Source: Pricia mediterranea (GTDB taxonomy: Bacteria; Bacteroidota; Bacteroidia; Flavobacteriales; Flavobacteriaceae). Taken from it: a stretch of DNA of 64,000 bases. The translations under genes were made by a program, and so were the position numbers. Below, piece by piece: positions 24,677-33,523 of this stretch (its first letter is position 1; each line of letters starts with the position of its first letter). Location: contig NZ_JAVTTP010000001.1 in NCBI RefSeq assembly GCF_032248455.1, positions 3,160,501-3,224,500 of the forward strand. Direction: 5' to 3'. The notes under the pieces were generated by a model, which was not told where the DNA came from, made no database searches, and was given only the letters and a program-made list of their open reading frames with translations.

Positions 24677-24860
24677 AGTCTTATGTTCTCTTATTTACGT
24701 AAACCGGAAACTTGAACCTAAATAGTAACGCTGTGTTTTTCGTTTTGGTTTACCTTTTATCGAAAAGTGTATTGTCTGGTGGTCATACCTGACCGTCGAA
24801 GCCACAAGTTTATAGACTGCACCTACCATTAGCTGGCTTCGCGTCATATTTTTAATTTTT

Positions 24861-25544
24861 TCACGAGTCCTTATCCCTCTTCAAAATCTCGTCGATCATT
24901 CCGTATTCCTTGGCTTTGTCGGCCTTCATCCAATAATCACGATCACTGTCTTCGTTTACTTTCTCGATGGTCTGCCCCGAGTGCTTGGCGATAATCTCGT
25001 AAAGCTCTTCCTTGATCTGTAGAATTTCGCGGGCCGCAATTTCGATATCGCTCGCCTGGCCCTGCCCGCCGCCCATGGGCTGGTGTATCATGACTCGGCA
25101 ATGGGTCAATCCGCTGCGTTTGCCCTTTTCACCTGCACAGAGCAATACGGCTCCCATTGAGGCGGCCATACCGGTACAGATGGTCGCCACATCGGGCTTG
25201 ATGAACTGCATCGTATCGTAGATGCCCAGTCCGGCGTAAACACTTCCGCCTGGGGAATTGATATATATTTGGATGTCTTTTGCCGCATCGGTACTTTCCA
25301 GAAACAATAGCTGGGCCTGAACGATGTTGGCTACCTGATCGTTGATTCCGGTACCCAGAAAGATGATTCGGTCCATCATCAGCCGCGAGAAGACATCCAT
25401 GGCAACGGCGTTCATTTGTCGTTCTTCGATGATGTTAGGGGTGAGCCCTACAGGGTGCATGCTTTCGACTATTTTGTCGTAATACATACTATTGACACCT
25501 TGGTCTTTGGTGGCGTATTTCTTGAATTCTTTTCCGTAATCCAT
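24861..25544 (-). CDS. clpP: ATP-dependent Clp protease proteolytic subunit ClpP
   Basis: A 227-residue serine peptidase forming the Clp proteolytic chamber. The catalytic set is visible: S129 (GMAASMGAVLL), H154 (RVMIHQPMGG) and D203 (DSDRDYW). The N-terminal extension before the mature core (about 25 residues) is longer than in E. coli. It lies 108 bp after tig and 184 bp before clpX, all on the minus strand. Confidence 0.97.
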   Translation of the reverse strand: MDYGKEFKKYATKDQGVNSMYYDKIVESMHPVGLTPNIIEERQMNAVAMDVFSRLMMDRIIFLGTGINDQVANIVQAQLLFLESTDAAKDIQIYINSPGGSVYAGLGIYDTMQFIKPDVATICTGMAASMGAVLLCAGEKGKRSGLTHCRVMIHQPMGGGQGQASDIEIAAREILQIKEELYEIIAKHSGQTIEKVNEDSDRDYWMKADKAKEYGMIDEILKRDKDS

Positions 25545-25652
25545 TTTCTTGTTTTCGAAAGGTGTAGTGAAAAAAGCATCGAGATGCTGATTCTCGGTAA
25601 GGTAAAGATACCCTATATTTGTTAAAGACTTTCCGCAATCAACCGGAAATCA

Positions 25653-26975
25653 TTATCCGTAAACTTCCTTAATAAAATCTTCGTAGTTCACTTCCTTGGT
25701 TTTCAGATTTGCTTTTTCCTTATAAAGTTCAAGCAGTTTCTGGCTCATCAACTGCTCCGACAAACGCTTTGCCTCGTCCTGGTTTGCCAATACCCTCGCG
25801 GCAATGCCATCGAGTTCTTCCTCTTTGGGATCTAATTGTCCATATTGCGCCATTTGCGAGCGAATGTAGCCCTTGGCGAACTCCATAACCTCCTCGCGCT
25901 GTAATTGTATGTCGTTGTCCTCGATGATTTTACCTTCTATCAACTGGTAACGAAGTCCTTTTTCCGATTTTTCGTATTCCTCGACGGCCTGGTCTTCGGT
26001 CAAAGGCTCTTCCCCGGTCATTTTTATCCACTTGGTTAAAAATTCCGCTGGAAGCTCGAAGTCAATGTTTTCGATAAAGTATTCGGTTACGTCGTTCAGC
26101 AGCTTTTGGTCGGCCTGCTGCTCGAACTGTTTCTCGGAGTCTTCTTTGATACGTTCCTTCATTTCCTCCTCGGAAGTTATATTGCCCTCCCCGAAAATGG
26201 TATCAAAGAATTCCTGCGTGAGTTCGGCAGGTTCCCGTTCGTTGATTTCCTCGATGGTGAAAACGACTTGGATATCAAGATCCTTGGCCTTTTCCTGGGT
26301 TACTCCCAAAACGCTCGATAGAAGATAATCGTCCTTTAAGAGGCCTTTGGTGTTCAGCGTAATCGAATCGCCGACCTTTTTTCCTTTGAGGCTTTCAAGT
26401 GCCGTTTCGTCCTCGATCTTCTCCAGTTCTAGGGTAGCCTTGTTGTCTATCTCCTCTTCTTCGTTGGTAAAGGTGCCGGTAACCTCATCTTTTGTGTTGA
26501 CTTCGGACTTACTGATGAGTTTTCCGTGCTGTTTTCGCAAGCGCTCGACCTGCTCGTTGACCATTTTCTCGTCGGCAACGATCTTGTATCGGGTAATCGG
26601 CTCTTCGGTATCGAGCGAAACCTCGAAATCGGGGGCAAGGCCCAATTCGAATTCAAAGGCGAGCTCTTCATTGTCCCAATCGAAATTATCCTGTTGCTTG
26701 GGCAACGGATTCCCTAGAACATCAAGCTTCTCCTCGGTCAAATATTTGTTGAGGTTGTCCTGTAGCAGCTTGTTTACCTCGTCTACCAAAATGGACTTCC
26801 CATATTGTTTTTTGATCAGTCCCAAAGGCACGTGGCCTTTTCTGAAACCGGGAATATCGGCCTGTTTTCTATAATCTCTCAGGATCTTATCCACTTTTTC
26901 CTGATAATCCTCCTTGGTGATGGCTACGGTTACGACTGCATTGAGGTCGTCGATCTGCTCTTTGGTAATATTCAT
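25653..26975 (-). CDS. tig: Trigger factor chaperone
   Basis: A 440-residue ribosome-bound folding helper. The ribosome-binding signature FRKGHVPLGLIKKQYG is at about residues 43-58 (GFRKG core). The middle PPIase domain is reduced and divergent, as usual in Bacteroidota, and the C-terminal part is helical. It is first in the tig-clpP-clpX cluster, with a good promoter at 27013-27043. Confidence 0.93.
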   Translation of the reverse strand: MNITKEQIDDLNAVVTVAITKEDYQEKVDKILRDYRKQADIPGFRKGHVPLGLIKKQYGKSILVDEVNKLLQDNLNKYLTEEKLDVLGNPLPKQQDNFDWDNEELAFEFELGLAPDFEVSLDTEEPITRYKIVADEKMVNEQVERLRKQHGKLISKSEVNTKDEVTGTFTNEEEEIDNKATLELEKIEDETALESLKGKKVGDSITLNTKGLLKDDYLLSSVLGVTQEKAKDLDIQVVFTIEEINEREPAELTQEFFDTIFGEGNITSEEEMKERIKEDSEKQFEQQADQKLLNDVTEYFIENIDFELPAEFLTKWIKMTGEEPLTEDQAVEEYEKSEKGLRYQLIEGKIIEDNDIQLQREEVMEFAKGYIRSQMAQYGQLDPKEEELDGIAARVLANQDEAKRLSEQLMSQKLLELYKEKANLKTKEVNYEDFIKEVYG

Positions 26976-27012
26976 CTAAATCATCTTTATTAAAGTTCCT
27001 CGAAACGGGATG

Positions 27013-27043
27013 CAAAAGTAGTACAATTTGAGTATCCTACCAA
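27013..27043 (-). promoter_or_regulatory. Promoter of tig (and possibly clpP-clpX)
   Basis: On the minus strand TTG (27043-27041), 20 bases, TACTTTTG (27020-27013). The box ends 37 bp upstream of the tig ATG. Both elements and spacing match the flavobacterial consensus. Confidence 0.7.
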
Positions 27044-27388
27044 GTTTTGAAACCGCTGCGGGCCAAACTTTTGGGCAAGATGGAATAGCATGCCGGGAAG
27101 CACCGCTATCAACCTTTAGCACTGGTTTTCACGATGTAGTAGACGTGCTGCTGACTTCGTATTGGATGGGGGGGGGAATGAATTAGCGGGTGAAAGGGCG
27201 GTGTTTTTTTGGGATGCCTACATAAGGGCCTTTTGTAAATACATGTGGACTATCGCCGAGGAATTATAGTCCGTTAGGATGCGTCTTTTAGTTTTTATGA
27301 AACACTTTTGCTTATAAATGCTTGGTTATCAGATAGTAATCTAGATTGAAGGCTTTTAGCTCTAAAGGAAAACCACTGGGTTTTCGTC
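27044..27388. other. Gene-free stretch with a G9 run
   Basis: No convincing ORF, RNA or terminator found. A run of nine G lies at 27168-27176. The stretch separates the tig promoter from the stop of the small membrane-protein gene. Confidence 0.5.
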
Positions 27389-27739
27389 CTACACCTTGCC
27401 CTTTTCATCTAGGAGGGAGTACAACAGGGACTGTAAAAAAGAGAGTAGTAAGCTGAACAGCAGCGCCCACCAGAAGCCGTCGACACTGAAACCGCTGATA
27501 AGATTATCGGCCAATAGGATGATTATGGCATTGATGATCAACAAGAAGAGGCCCAAGGTCAAAATAGTCACCGGAAGTGTCAGGATGACAAGAATTGGCC
27601 TTACAATCAGATTCAAGAGACTCAGCACGATGGCTACCACGATGGCCGTAAAATAGCTGTCGACCGAAACATGAGGCAATATTTTCGACAAAATTACGAC
27701 CGCGAGACCGCTGAGGAGTACCCTTAATATGAGTTTCAT
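27389..27739 (-). CDS. Phage-holin-superfamily IV (4-TMS) membrane protein
   Basis: A 116-residue protein of four membrane segments (about 4-20, 28-50, 52-78 and 88-110), with the conserved NLIVRPILVILTLPVTILTLG in the middle. This family (called phage_holin_4_2) is found as a stand-alone chromosomal gene in most Bacteroidota with no phage around, as here; a lytic role is unproven. Starts at ATG 27739. Confidence 0.85.
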   Translation of the reverse strand: MKLILRVLLSGLAVVILSKILPHVSVDSYFTAIVVAIVLSLLNLIVRPILVILTLPVTILTLGLFLLIINAIIILLADNLISGFSVDGFWWALLFSLLLSFLQSLLYSLLDEKGKV

Positions 27740-27983
27740 CTTTAGAATGGTATTAGTTGGACGACGGCACCGGAGTATCCGACGTCTCCAAAATTAGAAC
27801 TTTAATTTGAATCAAGGTCGCCAGCCAAGTATGAAGGCCTTTGTCGGTTCGACGTCACTTGAAAATAATTCTCTCAGGGTTGGATGGCCCCCGATTAGGA
27901 CAGATCACCCCGTTCCTTTACTCATTTTCCGAATTTTCGGCCTTTCTGTCCTTATGTCGGTCGGTTTATCTTGTTATTTTGTA

Positions 27984-29579
27984 CTAGTTGACGTAAAGTC
28001 CCTTGTATTCGAGCGGATCGATTTCGGGCAAATCGGCGTTGTAGGTGGTTTCGATGGCCTCGATAAATTCGTTGGCCATGATGGCATAGCCCCGTGGGGA
28101 GAGGTGCACCCCGTCGAGCGAAAACCCGCCGCCCGTTGCAAATTCGGCGGTCACGCTACTGCCGTCGGAGAGGGGAATGCCTTCTTCACTGGCCGCTTGG
28201 GTTAAGACCGCGTTCGCATCTACAAACGCCAGTCCGTATTGGTCGGACAGCCCCGAGATGGTCGTATTGAACTTTTCCGTCGCCGTCAAGACCGTAGCCT
28301 GCTCGTCAGGGGTCAGCACCCATTGGTCTTCCAAAGGATAGGTTACCCCGTTTACCGCGAGTTGCCCGGCATTGGCGGCGGGGAGTCCCATTGCTTGTAA
28401 CGATGCAAAGGCAGTTTCGTTCAGCGTTGCGATTTCGCTTTGGGCGGTGAGTACGATTAGGTCGTTCTCATTGGCCTGTCTGGCCTGACCGTAGAGCATT
28501 CCAAAGACGGTCGCGGTACCCGCATCCAATCCTCCCTGCATCAAGGCGCCGGTAATCTGTTGTGACAGGTCGGGCAGCGACTCGTCCTTGATGACAAGGG
28601 CACTGGCGGCATCCTCGGCGAAGACGATGGAGCGTTCGGGCACTTGCAGGGCGGCGAAAACTTGGTTCAATCCCGCAAAGTTCTGGTTCAAGGTCGGAAT
28701 TTGCGGCCCGAAATCCGGATTCGTGGGATCCAAGGGATCAAAAGGTACCGTCGTGAAATATGGAACCGTGGTTACATCGGGCAAATTGGCCAGCGCACCG
28801 CCGGCGCCATTGGCGGTAAGGGCCTGTAACAGCTGGTTGTATATGTTTGCGAATACGTTGGGGTCGGTGATATCGTTAGGGCCGTAGATAGAAGGATCGA
28901 GGTTGCCTTCCTGATCTACCCCTGATCCACCAGATGTCGCATAGGATAGGATATCGTTGTTACCGATCCACATTGTAAAGAAGGTGGGGTTTTGTGCCAC
29001 GGCATCGCCAATTACAGTAGCCATAGGGTCGGAGGCGAACCGCACAAAATACGGATTCGCGGCCCCGATGGCCAGGGCATCGAGACTGCCATAACCGGGG
29101 GCTGCCAGATGATAGATCTTTGCGCCCGGCACGCCCATGTTGTTGAACGGACCGGACAATACATTCGTTACTTCCGTGGAGCCTTGCCCTTCTAAGCGTA
29201 CCGGGGAGGGGGAGCCGGAGGCGAAGGACAGAATAAATCGATTTTCAAAGCCCTCGAGCTTTTCTCCTCCCAAAGTCAGTCCGCCCAAGTTATCTGCCAT
29301 AAAGGGGATTTTGAATTCACCTCCGCCCACTTCGGCGAAACTGCCGGCGAGCATATTGGGAAAGGACGCCTCTTGGCCGTCCATAAACAGGGCGCCGTCG
29401 GAATATCCGGCGGTCAGGGAGTTTCCAAGGGCCACGTAGTTTGAAAAATCTGCGGAGCCGCTGGTGTAATTTTCAGGAGTGGGTTCGGGGGGCGTGGGGC
29501 CTACCGGCGCATTGTCGTCATTGCTGCACGAAATTGCGAACAGACTGCAAAAGGCAAGTAACGCTAAAATCTTCTTCAT
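27984..29579 (-). CDS. SGNH/GDSL-type hydrolase lipoprotein
   Basis: A 531-residue lipoprotein: signal peptide MKKILALLAFCSLFAISCSN with the lipobox Cys at residue 18, then an acidic and proline-rich linker. Block I with the catalytic Ser is VALGNSLTAGYSDGA (about 49-63), block III is WIGNNDIL, and block V with Asp-His is LDGVHLSPRGYA (about 492-503). It is likely an outer-membrane or surface esterase/lipase; the substrate is unknown. Transcribed alone from a well-formed promoter at 29629-29658. Confidence 0.88.
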   Translation of the reverse strand: MKKILALLAFCSLFAISCSNDDNAPVGPTPPEPTPENYTSGSADFSNYVALGNSLTAGYSDGALFMDGQEASFPNMLAGSFAEVGGGEFKIPFMADNLGGLTLGGEKLEGFENRFILSFASGSPSPVRLEGQGSTEVTNVLSGPFNNMGVPGAKIYHLAAPGYGSLDALAIGAANPYFVRFASDPMATVIGDAVAQNPTFFTMWIGNNDILSYATSGGSGVDQEGNLDPSIYGPNDITDPNVFANIYNQLLQALTANGAGGALANLPDVTTVPYFTTVPFDPLDPTNPDFGPQIPTLNQNFAGLNQVFAALQVPERSIVFAEDAASALVIKDESLPDLSQQITGALMQGGLDAGTATVFGMLYGQARQANENDLIVLTAQSEIATLNETAFASLQAMGLPAANAGQLAVNGVTYPLEDQWVLTPDEQATVLTATEKFNTTISGLSDQYGLAFVDANAVLTQAASEEGIPLSDGSSVTAEFATGGGFSLDGVHLSPRGYAIMANEFIEAIETTYNADLPEIDPLEYKGLYVN

Positions 29580-29628
29580 CGTTTTGTCTTAGGGGGTTGT
29601 TAAGGACATGTTAATTTATACCTGTAAT

Positions 29629-29658
29629 CAAAATTAACCAAAAATCCCATACGTACAA
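29629..29658 (-). promoter_or_regulatory. Promoter of the GDSL lipoprotein gene
   Basis: On the minus strand TTG (29658-29656), 19 bases, TAATTTTG (29636-29629), 49 bp upstream of the start codon. This is the best match to the flavobacterial consensus in the window. Confidence 0.75.
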
Positions 29659-29713
29659 TGTTTTCCACAAAAAATTATGCATGCATAGTATTTTTCATTT
29701 GAACCATTGACGC

Positions 29714-30490
29714 TTAATCTTTCATAAACGCCAGAGACTTCTCAAAGAATTGGTCCGGGTTCTCGGCATGCAGCCAGTGACCGGCCTTTTCAATGGTCTC
29801 CATTTCAGCTTTTGGAAAGTGTTTTCTGAATTCGGGGAGATCGCCCGGGGCGATATACTCCGAACGGTCACCACGAAGAAAGAGGGTAGGGCCTTCATAG
29901 TAGTCCGATGAGCCGATATTTTCCCCCACTTCCCCCATTTTTTCGCTAAGCACCTCGAGGTTGAAGCGAAACGCCAGCTTGCCCTTTTCGATCCAATATA
30001 GATTTTTAAGAAGAAATTGCCGGATGCCTAGATTGGATATGTGTTTTTTTAGTTCGGCATCCGCGGTACTTCTCGAGCTAAAGGCATCGGGACCAAGCGC
30101 GTTCAATGCGTCAACGATGGGCTGATGGTGGGGCGGATAGAACTTGGGACCGATATCGGCGACCACTAATTTTTCCACAAGGTGAGGATGGTCGCAGGCG
30201 TACTGCATGGCCGTCTTCCCGCCCATGGAGTGTCCCAAGAGTACCGCTCGATCGATTTCGTGGTGTTGCGTATAGCGGAGCAGGTCTTCCGAAAGTAGAT
30301 CGTAGTTGAAATCGTCGGACCAGAAACTCTGTCCGTGGTTGCGTTGGTCGATGAGGTGCACCTCGAATCCCGATTCCGCATACTGGCCCCCCAAGGTTTT
30401 CCAGTTGTCCAGCATCCCTAGAAAACCATGCAAAATCAACAATGGCCGTCCCTCGCCCTCTATTTTTGAATGTAGGATTTTTTCCTCCAT
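29714..30490 (-). CDS. Alpha/beta-fold hydrolase
   Basis: A 258-residue hydrolase of the YbfF-like esterase type. Visible are the oxyanion-hole HGFLGMLDNW (about 21-30), the nucleophile elbow VLLGHSMGGKTAM (Ser about 92), and the late catalytic His in KAGHWLHAENP. No signal peptide, so cytoplasmic. It starts 10 bp after the pdxJ stop on the same strand and is probably co-transcribed with it. The substrate is unknown. Confidence 0.9.
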   Translation of the reverse strand: MEEKILHSKIEGEGRPLLILHGFLGMLDNWKTLGGQYAESGFEVHLIDQRNHGQSFWSDDFNYDLLSEDLLRYTQHHEIDRAVLLGHSMGGKTAMQYACDHPHLVEKLVVADIGPKFYPPHHQPIVDALNALGPDAFSSRSTADAELKKHISNLGIRQFLLKNLYWIEKGKLAFRFNLEVLSEKMGEVGENIGSSDYYEGPTLFLRGDRSEYIAPGDLPEFRKHFPKAEMETIEKAGHWLHAENPDQFFEKSLAFMKD

Positions 30491-30500
30491 AGGCCTTAAA

Positions 30501-31217
30501 TCATTTCAACCGGTGCAGATACATATTGACAACGTTTTCGAGTCCCAAATATAGCGATTCACAAATAAGCGCATGCCCGATGGAAACTTCGAGCAAGTGG
30601 GGTACTTTTTCCTTGAAATAGTTGACGTTGTCAAGACTCAGGTCATGGCCCGCGTTGAGTCCCAACCCTAGGCGATATGCCAATTTGGCCGCTTCGACGT
30701 AGGGTTCTACGGCCAGCTCGTGCTTGCCCTCGGCATACTGTACCGCATAACTTTCGGTGTAAAGCTCGATTCGGTCCGTGCCTGTTTCCACAGCACCTTC
30801 GATCATTTTGGGCACGGGATCGGTGAAAATGGAGGTGCGTATCCCGTTCTCCTTAAAGGTGCCGATGACATCCTTCAGAAATTGCTTATATTCGATGGTA
30901 TCCCATCCTGCGTTCGAGGTGATTGCATCAACGGAATCGGGCACCAGGGTGACCTGGTCGGGTTTGACCTCGAGCACAAGGTCGATAAACTTGGAAATGG
31001 GGTTCCCCTCTATATTGAATTCGGTGGTTACGATACCTTTAAGTTGCCGTGCATCCTCATAGCGGATATGTCGTTCGTCGGGCCTTGGATGTACGGTGAT
31101 GCCCTGTGCCCCGAATTCCTCGATGTCGGCCGCCGTTTTTAAAACATCGGGGACGTTTCCGCCCCGGGAGTTGCGCAAAGTGGCGATTTTGTTGATATTC
31201 ACACTGAGTTTCGTCAT
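30501..31217 (-). CDS. pdxJ: Pyridoxine 5'-phosphate synthase
   Basis: A 238-residue TIM-barrel enzyme that joins 1-deoxy-D-xylulose 5-phosphate and 3-amino-2-oxopropyl phosphate to pyridoxine 5'-phosphate in the DXP-dependent B6 route. The start [20 protein letters not shown], then [15 protein letters not shown] and the end [16 protein letters not shown] with [15 protein letters not shown] are family marks. A TATTTTTG box lies at 31251-31244, 27 bp upstream, but without a TTG partner. It is followed at 10 bp by an esterase-like gene. Confidence 0.95.
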   Translation of the reverse strand: MTKLSVNINKIATLRNSRGGNVPDVLKTAADIEEFGAQGITVHPRPDERHIRYEDARQLKGIVTTEFNIEGNPISKFIDLVLEVKPDQVTLVPDSVDAITSNAGWDTIEYKQFLKDVIGTFKENGIRTSIFTDPVPKMIEGAVETGTDRIELYTESYAVQYAEGKHELAVEPYVEAAKLAYRLGLGLNAGHDLSLDNVNYFKEKVPHLLEVSIGHALICESLYLGLENVVNMYLHRLK

Positions 31218-31351
31218 TTATCCTGTTTTTGATACCGTTCATACAAAAATACGAATAAGGCACACCTTTTGATATTATTAATTAGTAATTTGCATAAAGA
31301 GCGGACCGTAATCCCTGAGATTCGGACGCCCTATTAGAACAAAAGACAGAT

Positions 31352-32008
31352 ATGCACATCCAAAACCACATTGTTTCCAATATTCCGGTCTTTGAAGTCG
31401 ATGACCCGTTGTCCGAAGTCATCCATTTTTTCAAGGAGACCACGCATTCCCATGTCGCGATTATCGAAAAGGATAGTTATTTGGGCGTGTTGGACGAAAA
31501 TGATTTGGAACAGTTCGAAACGGGTAAAACCGTGAATGACCATCGTTACGATCTTGGTACTTTTTTTGTCAGGAAGGATACCAATTGGCTCGATGTATTG
31601 GAAACCTTTGCACGACATGAAGCCAATCTAGTTCCCGTCTTGGATGAAATGGGTAGGATGGCAGGGTACTATGATCTGACCGATATTGTCAACCTTTTTA
31701 TCGACACCCCGTTCTTTACCGAGCCTGGCGGAATTATCGTGTTGGCCAAGGGGATAAAGGACTACACCTTCAGCGAAATTGCCCAGATCGTGGAAAGCAA
31801 TAATACCAAGTTGATCGGGGGCTTCATTACCGATTCGAAAAACGATGTCATCCAGATTACGATTAAAGTAGCCTCCTCCAACTTGAACGAAATCATACAG
31901 ACCTTTCGCCGCTATAACTATAATATTCTCTTCGGAAACGACGACGACCAGTTCATGGAAGATCTCAAGGAGCGATCGGACTATTTGGAAAAGTACCTAA
32001 ATGTATAA
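31352..32008 (+). CDS. CBS-domain protein
   Basis: A 218-residue soluble protein. Two CBS motifs occupy about residues 1-125 (HIQNHIVSNIPVFEVDDPLS, then VNDHRYDLGTFFVRKDTNWL), a nucleotide-sensing module. A C-terminal ACT-like region runs from about 140 to 210 (IVESNNTKLIGGFITDSKND). It diverges from pdxJ. It probably senses adenine nucleotides and regulates a partner, not identifiable here. The family is common next to pdxJ and nadK in flavobacteria as far as I recall. Confidence 0.85.
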   Translation: MHIQNHIVSNIPVFEVDDPLSEVIHFFKETTHSHVAIIEKDSYLGVLDENDLEQFETGKTVNDHRYDLGTFFVRKDTNWLDVLETFARHEANLVPVLDEMGRMAGYYDLTDIVNLFIDTPFFTEPGGIIVLAKGIKDYTFSEIAQIVESNNTKLIGGFITDSKNDVIQITIKVASSNLNEIIQTFRRYNYNILFGNDDDQFMEDLKERSDYLEKYLNV

Positions 32009-32288
32009 AAAGCTTTTATTCTCAACATTCGTGGGTAATCCTAAATTCCGCAGAGGCTCATTGAAAGGCACACCAAGGGAGCAAGGACGGAAAGAACAAG
32101 GGAGATAAACGGATACCCTTTTAGAAATATCCAAAGGTCGATCTCGATCTCATACCTAAAAACACCCTTTGGCATTTCGCTGTTCTTATTCCTTCTTCCT
32201 TTCGTATTTTGGTCAGAATCATTAATGATAGTTCTGTTTTACACCATTGGATAGTAGTGCCCTAAAAATTTTTAAGGGATTCTACGGA
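32009..32288. other. First half of a 546-bp gene-free stretch
   Basis: No gene. A purine-rich patch with worn heptamers follows the CBS gene (about 32080-32120, e.g. GAGCAAGGACGGAAAG). A near-palindrome CCCTAAAAA-TTTTTAAGGG lies at 32260-32279. The structured segment and the heptamer array that fill the other half are given separately. Confidence 0.5.
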
Positions 32289-32383
32289 AAGGTTCAAAAC
32301 TGTTTTGTAGTTTGGTTCGAGTTTCAAAGTTGTCTAGCTTTGGGCCTTGATAAAGTACAAGGTAGCGGTTGAACCTTGTTTTT
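32289..32383 (+). ncRNA. Candidate multi-hairpin RNA or complex leader/terminator
   Basis: AAGGTTCAA (32289-32297) is exactly complementary to TTGAACCTT (32369-32377). Between them lie two perfect 5-bp hairpins, CAAAG/CTTTG (about 32324-32341) and CCTTG/CAAGG (about 32345-32362), plus a third, CAAAA/TTTTG, that shares bases with the closing stem. A T6 tract follows at 32379-32384. The layout is a closed multi-branch structure with a terminator-like end. No promoter box with correct spacing was found just upstream, so identity is open. Confidence 0.3.
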
Positions 32384-32492
32384 TAATTCCGTCATTCAGC
32401 CAACCTAGAAGCCCTTTCGTTCAACAGATAATATCTAAAATCGAACATCCGATACCAAATCGAAAATTTAGGCCAAATCACAACTACCGACC

Positions 32493-32548
32493 AATAACTA
32501 ATAACTAACGACTAGCGTCCATAATGTAACACCTAACGTCTAACGACT
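32493..32548 (+). repeat. Worn array of eight heptamers ending next to the nadK start codon
   Basis: From 32493 the sequence divides in constant phase into 7-base units: AATAACT, AATAACT, AACGACT, AGCGTCC, ATAATGT, AACACCT, AACGTCT, AACGACT. Then AAAACC leads straight to the ATG at 32555. The consensus is near AACGACT. Confidence 0.75.
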
Positions 32549-32554
32549 AAAACC

Positions 32555-33436
32555 ATGAAAGTTGCCCTCTTTAGTCAAACCTATCAAGAAGACACTTCCG
32601 AATACGTGGTAGAACTGCTGGACGAACTTCATAAAGAGGATGCCGAGGTGTGGATAGAGACCGATTTCTATTCCTATCTTTCCGAAAACCGTGCCTCTAA
32701 AACCTATAGTACCTTCACCAATACGGAGGGACTGGACGAATCTTTCGACATGTTCGTCAGTTTCGGAGGCGATGGTACCATTTTGAGGGCGACCACGTTT
32801 GTTCGGGATTTGGGAATACCTATAGTCGGGGTGAACACCGGTCGATTGGGTTTCCTTTCCACCTTTAATAAAGAGGAAGTGCGAAAAGTGGTTCAGGAAT
32901 TCAAGTCCGGTAGATATTCCATCATTGAACGAAGCTTGGTCGAGGTCAACTCCGGCTCCGAGTTTCCCGAGCTCAACGATTTGAACTTTGCCCTTAACGA
33001 AGTAGCGGTGAGCCGAAAGGATACCACTTCGATGATTACGATCGAGACCCATCTCGACGGCGAATACCTGACCTCTTACTGGGCCGACGGTCTAATCGTA
33101 TCCACGCCTACGGGCTCAACCGGCTATTCGCTCAGCTGTGGCGGCCCGGTTATCGTACCCACGGCAAAATCGCTCGTGCTTACCCCGATTGCGCCCCACA
33201 ACCTCAACGCCCGACCGTTGGTAATTTCCGATGAAACGCTGATACGCCTCAAAGTCTCCGGCAGGGAAGAAAACCACCTCATTTCCTTGGATTCCCGCTT
33301 GGCATCCGTACCCAACGGAAAGGAGATCAATATCAGAAAGGCGGACTTCGTTATTAAAATGGTCGAGTACACTTCCGAAAGCTTCCTAAAGACCATTCGC
33401 AACAAACTGCTGTGGGGCGAGGATCGCCGGAATTGA
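32555..33436 (+). CDS. nadK: NAD kinase
   Basis: A 293-residue enzyme that phosphorylates NAD to NADP using ATP. The GGDGT motif is at 71-75 (VSFGGDGTILRA). The NAD-binding TPTGSTGYSLSCGGPV and the C-terminal PHNLNARPLVIS and LDSR boxes are clear. The start MKVALFSQTY at 32555 is preceded only by an A/C-rich heptamer array with no Shine-Dalgarno-like sequence. It is followed by the DUF6089 gene and the uppS-bamA-skp cluster on the same strand. Confidence 0.96.
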   Translation: MKVALFSQTYQEDTSEYVVELLDELHKEDAEVWIETDFYSYLSENRASKTYSTFTNTEGLDESFDMFVSFGGDGTILRATTFVRDLGIPIVGVNTGRLGFLSTFNKEEVRKVVQEFKSGRYSIIERSLVEVNSGSEFPELNDLNFALNEVAVSRKDTTSMITIETHLDGEYLTSYWADGLIVSTPTGSTGYSLSCGGPVIVPTAKSLVLTPIAPHNLNARPLVISDETLIRLKVSGREENHLISLDSRLASVPNGKEINIRKADFVIKMVEYTSESFLKTIRNKLLWGEDRRN

Positions 33437-33523
33437 TGTGGTCATTGAGACGCAATTGATTCTATGCCAAAACAATAAAAAGTGCCAAATCAAGTTTATC
33501 AAGAAAGAACACCATCCCTATCT

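Noticed and set aside
27389-27739. Prophage holin
   Set aside because: No phage genes nearby; the family is a normal chromosomal gene in Bacteroidota.
27807-28205. Plus-strand ORF of 132 codons
   Set aside because: Second half is antisense to the GDSL gene; no ribosome site or family.
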